DNA of 24,333 bases from Pyricularia pennisetigena (lineage: Eukaryota > Ascomycota > Sordariomycetes > Magnaporthales > Pyriculariaceae): contig NC_043741.1 in the NCBI RefSeq assembly GCF_004337985.1, positions 1 to 24,333 on the forward strand. The letters are read 5' to 3'. Position 1 is the stretch's first letter. Each line of letters begins with the position of its first letter. The notes beneath the pieces were generated by a model. It worked only from the letters and a program-made list of their open reading frames with translations, was not told where the DNA came from and did not search any database. Position numbers and translations under genes: made by a program. Shown one piece after another: positions 1-9,955 of the stretch.

Positions 1-20
1 ACCCTAACCCTAACCCTAAC
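1..20. repeat. Telomeric repeat, chromosome left end
   Basis: Three complete CCCTAA units (2-19) with partial units on both sides. The C-rich strand read 5'->3' from base 1 is the orientation expected at a left chromosome end with TTAGGG telomeres. The array stops abruptly at 21 and no internal telomere-like array is seen further in. Confidence 0.95.
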
Positions 21-253
21 GTTATAGCGTAATTGATTTTAAACCCTATTAGCGGTTTTTAACCACCTTGTCATTAATCGTAACGGTTTACGTGGTCTAC
101 TTCAACCCGCGAGTAATGGCAAAATTTTAAATAGCCTGTTGCAAAACGTTTATTTTAAATGCTACATGTAAAGATTCGGGTTTTCTTATTGGAACTAATA
201 TGAAACAAAAGTCTAGTTTGATTTCCCACCGTGTCTACCTAGTAACTTTAAGA

Positions 254-262
254 ATATATAAG
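254..262 (+). promoter_or_regulatory. TATA-like box of the telomere-proximal gene
   Basis: An ATATATAAG string about 120 bp upstream of the ATG at 382. It is followed by a pyrimidine-leaning leader (CTCTTCGCACC, CATCTCATCTTTTACC) that resembles a fungal transcription start and 5'UTR. The assignment is by position and composition only. Confidence 0.4.
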
Positions 263-381
263 TCGGGAGCGTCCTAGATAGTTGGAACGACTTGTCAAAA
301 TACTAACAAACTATTCTCTTCGCACCTTTAAAACCTTTCGTCATTTCTCATTGCAAATCATCTCATCTTTTACCTTTGAAA

Positions 382-863
382 ATGCAGTCGGGTATTTCCA
401 TGTTTTTTGGGCTAGTAGCCAGCGCCCTTATTGTTTTTGCTGCTGGAGTATGTTATTATTACTTTTTATGAGCCTTTTATTAAGTCCTTATATCGCTAAC
501 ATATACCAATATAGCCTCATTGTTCTTGTTTTCCAAAAAAAGACCAGTCAAATGAATCCGTTTTGGACATTACGAGGGCTTGCTGCAACAAAACTACTTT
601 TCCCTTTGGTGTAATCTCTGGAAAATTTGACGAACGGAGCACCAATTGCGATTTTACTGCAAATCAAGAGTTTAAGAAACTAAACGTAAGTATTTGGCTC
701 AAAGGTTATTTGTAGTATTACACTGGTATATTCAGATTTTCGACGGTATAAAAACTAATTCCTCCCCCAGTTTCAAGATGCGCAAGCTTCGTTCGGCGCT
801 TGTTGTTCGGCTACTAAGGATCACTTAGGCAATCTTGGTACCAATGGAGCAGGATGCGATTAA
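382..863 (+). CDS. Small secreted eight-cysteine protein (effector-like), three exons
   Basis: Exons 382-447, 515-685 and 771-863 join in one frame to a 109-residue protein. Intron 1 (448-514, 67 nt) has donor GTATGT, branch GCTAAC and acceptor TAG. Intron 2 (686-770, 85 nt) has donor GTAAGT, branch-like CTAAT and acceptor CAG. Exon 1 encodes almost exactly a signal peptide (residues 1-22, hydrophobic core FFGLVASALIVFAA). The mature part has eight cysteines at 25, 27, 45, 46, 67, 90, 91 and 108, in the pattern CxC, CC, C, CC, C, which is a disulfide-rich extracellular layout. It differs from the hydrophobin order (C, CC, C, C, CC, C). NxS/T sites occur at 35 and 47. Similar CxC..CC..C..CC..C proteins are common among fungal small secreted proteins of unknown function; I know no symbol. 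Role in host interaction is inference. Intact frame and splice sites show it has escaped RIP. A 110-aa unspliced ORF over 282-614 in another frame is a shadow. Confidence 0.82.
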
Positions 864-1230
864 CAATGAACGGTGTTGGAAAAGAACCAGTGGAAATTCC
901 AAGGCGGGTCCTTTCAAAGAATAGTGTTCACAATGGTTTAAAATGGGGTTAACTCGTACTCACCACTTAATATAAAGGTTTAATGCCGGAATAGAGGTTT
1001 ATGGGTTCAAATCATCAATTGGATAAATGGCTTACGTATAATGCTGCACGTAACGTCAGCACGCGACTCGCCCACGCTTTCGCGGGTGTAAGACGAAAAA
1101 GCGTTCTGAAGCTCCTGTTTAGACACTTCCGGAGGGGATGCAGAAATAAAACAATTTTACCCGTAATAACCTTTTATTAATTGATCGATGTACGAAAGGC
1201 CTGTTAACAATTAATTCTTTTCGCCAGCAT
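864..1230. other. Intergenic: 3' flank of the telomere-proximal gene
   Basis: No coding frame is convincing. It contains an AATAAA-like string (about 1145) that could serve polyadenylation, and a short GC-rich inverted repeat (CCCACG...CGCGGG) near 1070-1088. Composition is moderate and not clearly RIPped. Confidence 0.4.
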
Positions 1231-1397
<167 letters not shown>

Positions 1398-2699
1398 CTA
1401 TTATTTAACGCTGGGCTCGGCCCGGTTTGTAGGCCGGCCGTTAGCAGCCTCCCGAGGGGTATTTTGGCGCGCGTTTTATCTTTTCTATTTACATATGGGA
1501 AAAACAGTAAGGATAAAATCGAACCTTGCTTAACCGGGTTCGAGCCCGGTCCTGCGTAGGTTTGGTTCACTGACGCGACCCCGTACCTGCCTTTAATTAT
1601 AAGGAGGGTTCTTCTAAAGGCTTAAACCGCATTTGTGGATAGGCGAAGTAAATTTACTCCTCGTTAAAGGTTCCAAATTGGTTTTCCAACTGGGTTTGTT
1701 TAAAGGAAGGGTACGTTCGTAGCCTTCGGGACGCTGGCGAGCAACCCTGGGGTGGGCGCTAAAATAATTGGTGCTTTCCGAAAAGGCCTGGAAATTTTTC
1801 GGTTATCCTAAAGTTGTTTGGAAAAGTTTGCTGCGCTGGGCGCGGTTTGGCGGCCCAGCCGGACGGTCGCTATTAGGCCACGGCCAACAATCCACACGGC
1901 CGGCGAAATAGCGGTAATGCACCGGATAATTCGGGGGGAATTTGTTTTCAGCACAAGGTATACGAAGTATTTAATTTAAGGGCTTGTCCCTAAAGCCCAA
2001 AGCTACATTTGTTGAGCCGTGGCTCAGTTAATCATTGCGCATATATTTGTAAATCCAACCATAAAACGTTTAGGTTCAGGTTTAAGGACAATTTGTCGAT
2101 TTTCGCCGCTTCTAGCGGTATTTGCGGTCAATTCGGCGACTAATAACTCGTTATAAAAAATAGTTAAAAATTGGAAAAAAAACCAATTGCACGTTGGATA
2201 TAACATTTAAGACAGTTGCTAACAGCAACTTAGTTTTTATATTTATTTATCAAAATGACCGAATATAATACTGTTACGATCAAGGTATCGGGTAACCTGT
2301 TCTTAGGGTAAAGTACAGTGGGTTAAAGGAATTGAGCGTTTTGACTGGGTATGTGGGGTTTTTAATAATTGGGGTGAAATTATAATGGTTTTCAAATAAA
2401 TGTTGAAATTAACTAAAATATAAGATTAATTGCTGCTTAATAATCCTAGAATCAATTCTATTTTCATAATGATAAACGCGTCTTATATAATTTATATTTT
2501 AAGCGTAATCTCTTTTAGGGGTCCCTAATTTCAGAAATCTTTTAAAAATTTTGGAAATCCTGTCGTGATTTTTCAAATCAACTTTTGTTCGTTTAAAATC
2601 AACCGTTTTGGTAATTACGTACTTTTTACGTTATTTTTGTCCTTACGTAATCCTATTCCCTATTGGTCGGTGTTTTCTTTTGGTTGAATATCGTTAAAA
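1398..2699. other. Unassigned AT-rich, probably RIP-degraded repeat DNA
   Basis: About 1.3 kb without a credible open frame. A GC-richer pocket at about 1825-1930 sits inside otherwise AT-rich sequence. A perfect short palindrome GAGCCGTGGCTC lies at about 2015-2026. An inverted repeat around GGGTTCGAGCCC (1535-1553) resembles a tRNA T-arm/B box but has no tRNA around it. It may be remains of one or more DNA transposons, including the 5' part of the relic that follows. I see no matching terminal repeats. Confidence 0.35.
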
Positions 2700-3420
2700 A
2701 GGGTGCAACCCCGCCTGGCCTTACTAATACCGGCCCAACTGTTTAATCGTAATATTAAAATGCCTTTCCTCTAGCCAAATCCCTTTCGCCTTTAAATAAT
2801 TCATACTCCCCTAATCCTGGTTTTTAATTATATATTCCTTTTTTACTAATTTCTTTGCGCCATATTTAATCGCGTAATTAAATCGAAATCTGGTCGTTCG
2901 TCCACGGAACGTCGTTCCGCCCTCCTTTTTGTTTGTTTTTATTAACGGTGGAAATAAATGTTTATTTCATTTGCGAATTAAAGGGAATACCCAAATATCC
3001 GGTTTTCTTTTTAAAAAAAAACTGTTCGTTGTATCGAATATTTGGGGTCGAACCGTTCGGGGTGCGACGTCTTCGGAATTTCGCCTGTTTAATTCCGCAA
3101 AATTAGCAAGCAATATACCAAATTGGAAAAGGAATTAAAAATTGCAAAAAAAAATTCGCCGTCGGGTTAACGAAAAGGTTCGTTTGGCCGATACGAAGGT
3201 CGAACGCCTTCGTAAATAAAAAGAAATGTGGTTTAAGAAAATAATACGAACTATATTTCGCGGAATTAAGGATTTGAAGGAATTGAAGCGAGTTGAACGC
3301 GAAAAAGCAAAGTAAAAAGAACGGCGGCGATCGGCCGAAATTTTCCCCGAAATGTTTCTGGAATCGCTTTTTCCGGATTCCAATTTTATTTGGGATCCCT
3401 CCTTTCCAATAAATTTTTAA
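2700..3420 (+). pseudogene. Decayed DNA-transposon transposase, C-terminal part
   Basis: Translating the plus strand across several frames gives the charged, coiled-coil C-terminal tail typical of fungal pogo/Fot1-like transposases. Clearest is 3150-3310, with basic RRRVNEKVRLADTKVERLRK followed, after a stop, by KEMWFKKIIRTIFRGIKDL and a Glu/Arg-rich helix. It ends near 3418 in an acidic/aromatic segment (FPDSNFIWDPSF). Stops and frame changes run through it, and the surroundings are AT-rich with CpG retained, as after RIP. No catalytic DDE core can be read, so this is the end of an old copy. The family call rests on remembered tail similarity and is moderate. Confidence 0.5.
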
Positions 3421-3484
3421 AATCCATTTTTAATAAATGAAATAAATATCATTGCGCAATATTTAATTGGTAAATTGCTTTATT

Positions 3485-3678
3485 TGTCGGAATATTATTT
3501 ATGCGCAATTCTAACTAAGATACTCATAGGGCTAAAGGTTTATATATATAGACCTTCGGACCTATAACGGACCTATTTCTATACTTAAAGGAATAATCAA
3601 TCAATTTTATACCTATACACGTATTCTATTAGTTCACCCTTGTTTTGGCCATGGCCTTTACATTAAGTCCAATTAAGA
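3485..3678. repeat. Left LTR of the TRIM element
   Basis: Starts TGTCGG; ends AATTAAGA, where the partner has AATTAACA. It shares a long invariant 3' block (TTAGTTCACCCTTGTTTTGG and onward) with the copy at 4223-4416. Confidence 0.82.
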
Positions 3679-4222
3679 CTAATTAGTGTTAAACAAAATA
3701 AAAATAACATCCGTTATTTTACGAATATTTAGGGGTCTTTGGTTTGTTTAACGCAAATTAGCAAAATTGAGGGATAGAATATTAATACCGTTATTTTAAA
3801 AGTGTTTAGGACCAATAAAATATCCTGCGGTTAATAATAGAAAACCGTCCCAACCAGTTAGGATTTTTACATTAAACGGGTAACGTTTTTATAAAGCGTT
3901 ACGTAAAAAAAGGAAGTAATAACCGTTATTTTACGAATGTTTAAGGGCTTTTGGATTTCACCATTTAGGCAGATTACCTTATAAATTAATAAAAACGATA
4001 ACAACGATTTACTTGTATCCAAATATTCGATATCGGTGCATAAAAACAAAAATTAGCAAGAACGACAAACGGCTTTATCGCCTAAAATACCCAGATTTTC
4101 GATGTGGCCGTTAGACAATTATTATAGGTTTAAAAATGGATTTATTTTTGTGGATGGAATAAATTAGGGTTTTGCGTATTACGTGTTACAGGCGTATAGT
4201 TAAAAAGCTAAAAGTTCGCCTG

Positions 4223-4416
4223 TGTCGGAATATTATTTATGCGCAATTTTGACTAAGATAATTATGGGGCTAAAGGTTTATATACATAGACCTTCGGACC
4301 TGTAACGGATCTATTCCTGTACTTAGAAGAATAATCAATCAATTTAATACCTACATACGAATCCTGTTAGTTCACCCTTGTTTTGGCCATGGCCTTTACA
4401 TTAAGTCCAATTAACA
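4223..4416. repeat. Right LTR of the TRIM element
   Basis: Starts TGTCGGAATATT and ends TTAACA, followed directly by the target duplication TTATT at 4417-4421. Confidence 0.82.
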
Positions 4417-7176
4417 TTATTCGTATATTTTGGTTGATGATATATATTAATCGTTTTTTTGTAAATTCGTTCAATAATATAATTTCGAATCCTGGTCGAT
4501 TTTGAGTTTTCGGGAATGGTAAATGGTGTTTTTTAGGTCGTTCTTTTTTTGGTTAATTTGCTCGCAAGTTTAATTCCTGGTAATATTGGCGGAATAATTC
4601 CTAGCAATTTTGGAAATGGTTAAAAAAATCCCAAGTATTTTTTTTATATTTATAATTTTCCTATTTAATAAAATTTTTGTTTCACCGTAATTGCGTTTAT
4701 GGTCCAATATTCGTTCAACGTCGTATATTTTTTGACGTCGATTTTAATTACTTTTTAGGTATTGGTACCGTGTAGTGCTGGTTCGAATAATAATACGTGG
4801 AACGTTGGGTGGACTTTTATTATTTTTGGTAATAATGATTTGTAATTGGTTTTGCTAATTGTTTTATCGATTTTGAAAAATTTAAGCTTTTTGACATTAA
4901 ATTTGCTATTCGGTCGCTTTACTTTAAAACTACGTCGAATAAAATAAACGCTATTTCCTTACTGGAAAAATGGTCCCTTTATCCGATGCTGGGTGGCGTA
5001 TTTAATTATTTTTGCTTGTACGAATTTTAATTTTTATTATAATTCCTAATAAAATTCTCGTAACCCGTTTATTTGCGTATCGGCTCGTAGGACCGTGGTA
5101 GTGGTCTTTGGTTTTCCATATAAGGTAGGATTAAATCCGTAATCAAAATAAAACGGGGTTATTTTGGTATTATTATTTTTTAAAATATTATAAGCGAATT
5201 GTGCTATAGGTAGTAATTGTACTCAATTATCCTATTTACAGTTTATATAACATTTTAGGTATTGTTTCTATATCTGATTAGCTCGTTTTATTTATCCGTT
5301 TGCTTGTGGGTGGAATACTGTAAATAATTTGTGGTCAGTTTATATCTGTTCTATAGGAAATTTCCAAAATTTTAATATAAATAGCTTATTTTTCTTCGTA
5401 CTGATATGTTCTGGGAATCTGTAATTATTAACAATTATTCGTAAAAATGTGTAAGCAATTTTTTCGGCGTTGCTACTTTTTTTATAAGGTAGGAAATAGG
5501 CGATTGGTAAAATTTGTCCATTATAATTAATATGCTATTATATTTAATTTTACTGAATAGTTTTTCGGAAAATGGTAATTCAACGATAAAGTTTATTACA
5601 ATGGTTTACCAGGCTTTATTGTGGGCTGGTAGAAACTGTAGGAGCTTTTAAAGTTTGTATTTTACGGATTCGCTTTTTGCGCAACGTTCGCAATTTTTGA
5701 TGGTTTTTCGTATTTCTTGTCGTATATTTTAAAATTATAATGCTATTTTAGCCGTCTCCATATTTTAAAAATTCCTTGGTATCCGTAAGCTTTATTTTCA
5801 TGGAATTTCCGTATTTCCTTTGGTGTAGTTACCGCGTTAGTCGTTACAAAGTTTCGGTAAATTGGTAAAAGGTTTCCGTTGTCGTTTATTCTAAAAATCT
5901 TTTGTATTTTTTCGGGTATTATGTTTTTATAATTTGGTTTTTTGCTAAAAGCGTCGGCTTTACCGTTTTTTATTCCCTTTCGATAAATAAACTTACAATA
6001 GAACTGTAATAGGAATTTTAGCAATTTAATTTGTCGTTTATTTAGCATTTTACTGACGGTAAAATGGGTTAGGCTCTTATAGTCCGTGTAAATTAATATT
6101 TCGTATTTAGTTCCAAATAATTATGGTTTCCATTTTTCAAATATTCGGATAATGGTTATAAATTTTTTATCGTGGATTTGGTAATTAAATTTTGGTTTGT
6201 ATAATTTTTGTGTAAAAAAGGCGCAAAAATGCAGGCGTTTTTTTCATTTCGTTGGTTAAATCATCCTCCGATTATATAATTGGATACGTCGGCTTCGATT
6301 TCGAAAAATTCTATTGGATTTGGTATTTTGAAAATTGGTTTTCGTATTATCGCGTTTCGTAGCTGTTCGAAAGCCTACTATACTTATTTAATTTATTAGA
6401 AATCTAAATCTTTTTTGGTTATATTAGTTAATAGGATGGCGATCGCTCCGTAACTTTTAATAAATATTTTATAAAAGTTTACAAATCCGAGAAATACCCG
6501 AACGTTTTCTACGTTATATAATTGGGGTTATTCCTTTACTATTCGAGTTTTTAATTCCTCCATCCTAATTTTTCCAGGGGCGATAATATATATTATAAAA
6601 TTATTTTGCTTGCTGTAAAAAATGCATTTTTCGGGTTTAATTAAAAGTTTAACGTTTTATAGCTTTTGTCAGATGATTTAAGCGTGCTTTTCATATTTTT
6701 CCAACGTTTTGCAAAAAACAAGGATATCGTCCAGGTAAATAACAATAAAAAGTTTAAATATTCCTTGAAAATGTGGTTAATTATGGTTTCGAAGGTTGCG
6801 GGGGCGTTGGTAAAACCGAAAAGTACTACCAAATATTCGTAATATTTTCGTTTAGTGCGAAATGCTGTTTTCCGTTCCTCGCCTTCCCTTATGCGGATTA
6901 AATTGTATGCTTTTTAAAAGTTTAATATCGTAAACCATTATACTTGGTAAAACATAGTTCGGAATTTTCCTATTAGTGGGAGCGGGTAGCAATTCTTTAT
7001 AATAATATCGTTTAATTGTTTATAATCCACGTATAATTAGAATCCCCCGTTCTTTTTGGTGCGAAAAGGATTGGATATCCTGCTGGTAATATCGATGGTT
7101 CAATATAGCTTTTTTGAAGTTTTTTGCGAAATATTCGTTGAAAATCTTTATTTGTGTCGGATTTAAACCGTATATT
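4417..7176 (-). mobile_element. Ty3/Gypsy chromodomain-type retrotransposon pol relic
   Basis: Read on the minus strand, the pol polyprotein is recognisable through many stops. Reverse transcriptase lies at about 6400-7176, with SSPAGYP-like and VDYRQLND-like blocks near 7000-7130 and [18 protein letters not shown] at about 6780-6825. RNase H lies at about 5990-6340 (EADVSNYIIGG, then IYTDYKSLTHF). The tether YRKGIKNGKADAFSKKPNYK is at about 5930-5990. The integrase zinc region and core follow at about 5150-5760, with a THKQTDK remnant of the usual HPQTDGQ. A chromodomain-like tail (VERILDHKRNYG ... NTWDF) is at about 4600-4740. Domain order RT-RH-IN-chromodomain identifies a chromovirus-type Gypsy element. 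Gag, protease and both LTRs are missing; the 5' part is cut off at the Copia LTR. Heavy stops and AT-richness indicate RIP. Confidence 0.85.
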
Positions 7177-7780
7177 TGTCAATTATATACGTTATCTATC
7201 ATGTAATGGGTCCACCTTTATTTGTATATAAGCCACAATAGATAGTGCCGAAATGGGGCTGTCGGGGTTGTCGGATTTTCCGCTATATTTTGTGTGTTGC
7301 AGGAGTTGCGATTTAAAGTGTTAACGAATGGGGTTTACCCTATACCGGGTTCACACCAACCCTGCACTTACGAGTTAGTTACCCTGTATCGAATTGAAAA
7401 ATTTCACCAAATCAGCAAATTAGTGCGAACCCAGAGATGGTTTGTATGGAAATAAGGGTGTTTTTTCTAACAACGCATACAAAATAATTTTTCGGAAAAT
7501 CGTGTGCGGCACCGGAACGCTTCTCGGCGTGCGGACCCCGACTTCGATGTCGGAAATTATATAAGGGAGATAAAGCAAAGTCTCCCCCATTAATAAATCG
7601 AATTTATTAATCCCAAAATTAGTGAACCACTTTAGTGAACATTTTAGTGCATTTAGTGCATTTAAACCGTGTAATTACAGGTTTTAAACCCCTGCAATTA
7701 CAGGTTTGTATAGCGCAACTAGCACCACGCCGTACCTAAGCTAATACCTAAACCCCTGTTAGTAACCCATACTGTTAACA
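7177..7780 (+). repeat. 5' LTR of the Copia element
   Basis: Begins TGTCAATTAT and ends ...ACTGTTAACA (604 bp). It aligns along its length with 13251-13839 and, inverted, with 11740-12296; shared anchors include GGAAAATCGTGTGC and GCGCAACTAGCACCACGCCG. Confidence 0.88.
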
Positions 7781-9301
7781 CCTCGTTTGGAAAAAGTATT
7801 GTTAATAGTTTTATACATTATAGTATAGGGGGCGTGCTATTAAAAGAAACTTTGCACGATAAGGATCGCAAGGCGTGGGGATGCCTAAATACCGTTAAAC
7901 ATTCGTTTTGTCTGGAGGTAAAAGGATGCAATATTTTTATTGGAAATATATTAAAAATTTCGAAGTACGCCTTTATAATAAGTGAGTATAGCAACGCTTG
8001 TAGTATGGCCTTATAGGGGGATATTAAAGGCTACGCAGGCCCGTTGGAAGTAAAACTGAATAATATACACCCTGACAGGGATTATAGAATTTACACCGAT
8101 TCAGAACCGGAAAAAAATACAGTAACGGAAAAATTAAATCCCGAACAGAATATGGAAATAACCGTAAATTCACCTGTAATAACGCAAAAACTTAGCTGTA
8201 AAAGCCCTAAAAGTCCACGTGAGATTAGGCCCCGTAAGCCCGGCAAACCATTAAATGACCCTTCCATATAACCTAATATAAAGGGGACTATTTCCGAAAG
8301 AAAGGGGATTCCCATACAAGAAATCCGTTGTTAAAACCTTTTTTATTATCGGATTTAAAGCAAGCCCCTGTAAATTACCCCACTTTAGCGCTAAAACGAA
8401 CTACGGTCGGTTGGTTAACCCCTCAAGGAAGTGGAATTTCAGGCGATTATATTGAAATCCAGGTTTTAAAAGCCCTGTTATAGCACAGGCGTTTGGGGCA
8501 TATAGGGTTATTATTATTAAAAAAACCGTTAAAATTATAAAAAATTTACTTCATTTCGACAGAATTAGGACAATTACCTATATTGCTTGCGTTAAAACCA
8601 TTTTTATTAAACGTATAAATAAGGCTACACTCCCTACACCTCCTGATATTTTCGACTTTTTTAACAGGTGATACAATAACCTTTAAATTTAACTTTTATA
8701 ATAAGAAATCCGTGTTTTTATTATTAATGGACCGAAAATTACGTTTTCGGTGGTCGATCCCATTACGAAATAAAGCCGGACCTACGGTTTTAATGGTTCT
8801 TAAGGCTTTTTAAGGCTTTAAAAGCTACGTACGGGCGTAACCCCCTAAATTTTGATTTCGATGGGGGGTACGAAATTAATATAAACCTTTAAAATTGGTT
8901 TACAAGCAAAGGTGTTAATTTTAGCATTTCGAATCCATATAACCACGGCCAAAACGGATTGACGGAACGGTCCGTTAAAGTTATTTTGGATGGGTTTCGG
9001 TTTACCATTATAGCGGCGGGTTAACCATTATATTAATAATATTATTTACTATTTACCGTAATTAATTTAGTTGACCGTATAACGGTAATTAATAGGGATT
9101 TAACATTTTGCGAGGAATTTTATTCCGAACTCCAACCTGGATTACCGCATAAGAACAATTTGGGGCATTTTCGGGCTATCAATAATATAGACCAAACTAA
9201 TATACTGTTGGAAAAACGCCAAAAATCTAATAAATTGGTTCCCCGCACCAAAACGGTAAAACTTTTAACCAATTTATTAAATTTCACAGCGCCGGTTTAC
9301 G

Positions 9302-9955
9302 TGTGAGGAGGTTACGAGATAGAATAAGCTTAATCTTGAACGCGGGGAAAAGTGGATCACGTATAAGGCTGATGGAACGTTGAAATGGCAGATAACCGTC
9401 TGCTAGCGGGTAATAGAGATGATATATTGTTGTTGTTGCACAATCGATTCGTTGAATCGTTGAATCGATGAAGGTTATGAAGGTGATGAATCTGATGAAT
9501 TTAAGGCTAAGTTGTGAATTACGTGTTCGAATCCGTAGGTGCAGATCTTCGATCCGGATGTCCGGAATGCGGGGTCACGTCACATGATTTGGCCTTATTC
9601 ATGTGACTGACCTGCCGACCTATTGAGCCTAACGGCCCATTGTGCTTATGCATGCACAGAAAATCTGCGACCACAACGGGATTCGAACCCACGCACTTCA
9701 ACGTATATATGATATAGATTATGGTACGTGCATTATACCACTAAGCTAGATTAAATATGACGTATTTGTTTTGTTGTTGAAACTATGAACAAAGACGTGA
9801 TATATAAAGCTTTGTGTGTATAAACGCGTATACGTTTTATTTGTTATTTATTTATTTATTCGATGCAGGGTGACTAATAAAATTAGCCCGTGCTAGCCGT
9901 TATGAGATAATGCAGGGTAGCTAATATAATGAGCCCTGCGCTAGCCATGTTCACA
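9302..9955. mobile_element. Solo LTR of a different element, not RIPped
   Basis: A 654-bp block starting TGTGAGG and ending GTTCACA interrupts the Copia integrase/linker region. An exact 5-bp duplication TTACG flanks it (9297-9301 and 9956-9960). It has no coding capacity. The sequence is rich in CpA/TpG compared with the AT-rich Copia around it, so it arrived after, or escaped, RIP. Inside are short GTTGAATC/GATGAA tandem repeats (about 9440-9500), a tRNA-like Pol III cassette on the minus strand (9672-9752), a TATATAAAG box (about 9800) and two imperfect copies of a 36-bp block (9864-9898 and 9911-9946). Confidence 0.85.
9672..9752 (-). ncRNA. tRNA-like sequence with intact A and B boxes inside the solo LTR (pseudo-tRNA)
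   Basis: On the minus strand, TAGCTTAGTGG fits the Pol III A box and GGTTCGAATCC the B box, about 59 nt apart, with a TTTT terminator about 15 nt after the B box. A five-pair T stem (GTGGG/CCCGT, with wobbles) closes a TTCGAAT loop. An ACGTA/TACGT stem with an enlarged 19-nt loop looks like an anticodon arm with a small intron. The 3' strand TGTGGTC is acceptor-like, but the 5' end (TTTAATC) does not pair with it and U33 is absent. It is therefore probably not a working tRNA but a tRNA-derived Pol III promoter carried by the LTR. Confidence 0.5.

Larger units (their letters stand above)
3485..4416. mobile_element. TRIM: miniature non-coding LTR element, with TSD
   Basis: Two direct repeats of 194 bp (3485-3678 and 4223-4416) flank 544 bp without coding capacity. 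Each repeat begins TGTCGGAATATT; the right one ends ...TTAACA and the left one ...TTAAGA, giving the TG..CA ends of LTRs. The element is bounded by an exact 5-bp target duplication, TTATT (3480-3484 and 4417-4421). At 932 bp with no pol it meets the definition of a terminal-repeat retrotransposon in miniature. Inside, a motif CCGTTATTTTA..GTTTAGG occurs three times (about 3711, 3788 and 3923). The LTRs differ mostly by transitions, consistent with RIP. Orientation is not decided because no clear primer site or polypurine tract is visible. Confidence 0.8.

Noticed and set aside
282..614. 110-aa unspliced plus-strand frame at the telomere
   Set aside because: It is in a different frame from the spliced secreted protein, includes an intron and shows no family features; the spliced model explains signal peptide, cysteines and splice sites.
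1501..1560. tRNA-like T-arm GGGTTCGAGCCC
   Set aside because: The hairpin has a six-nucleotide loop, and no D arm, anticodon arm or acceptor stem can be found.
3485..4416. The two 194-bp repeats as LTRs of the neighbouring Gypsy element
   Set aside because: The exact TTATT duplication brackets the pair itself, so the repeats and their 544-bp interior form one independent insertion.
9672..9752. Functional tRNA gene inside the solo LTR
   Set aside because: The 5' acceptor strand does not pair with the 3' strand and the universal U33 is missing; kept as a tRNA-like Pol III cassette only.
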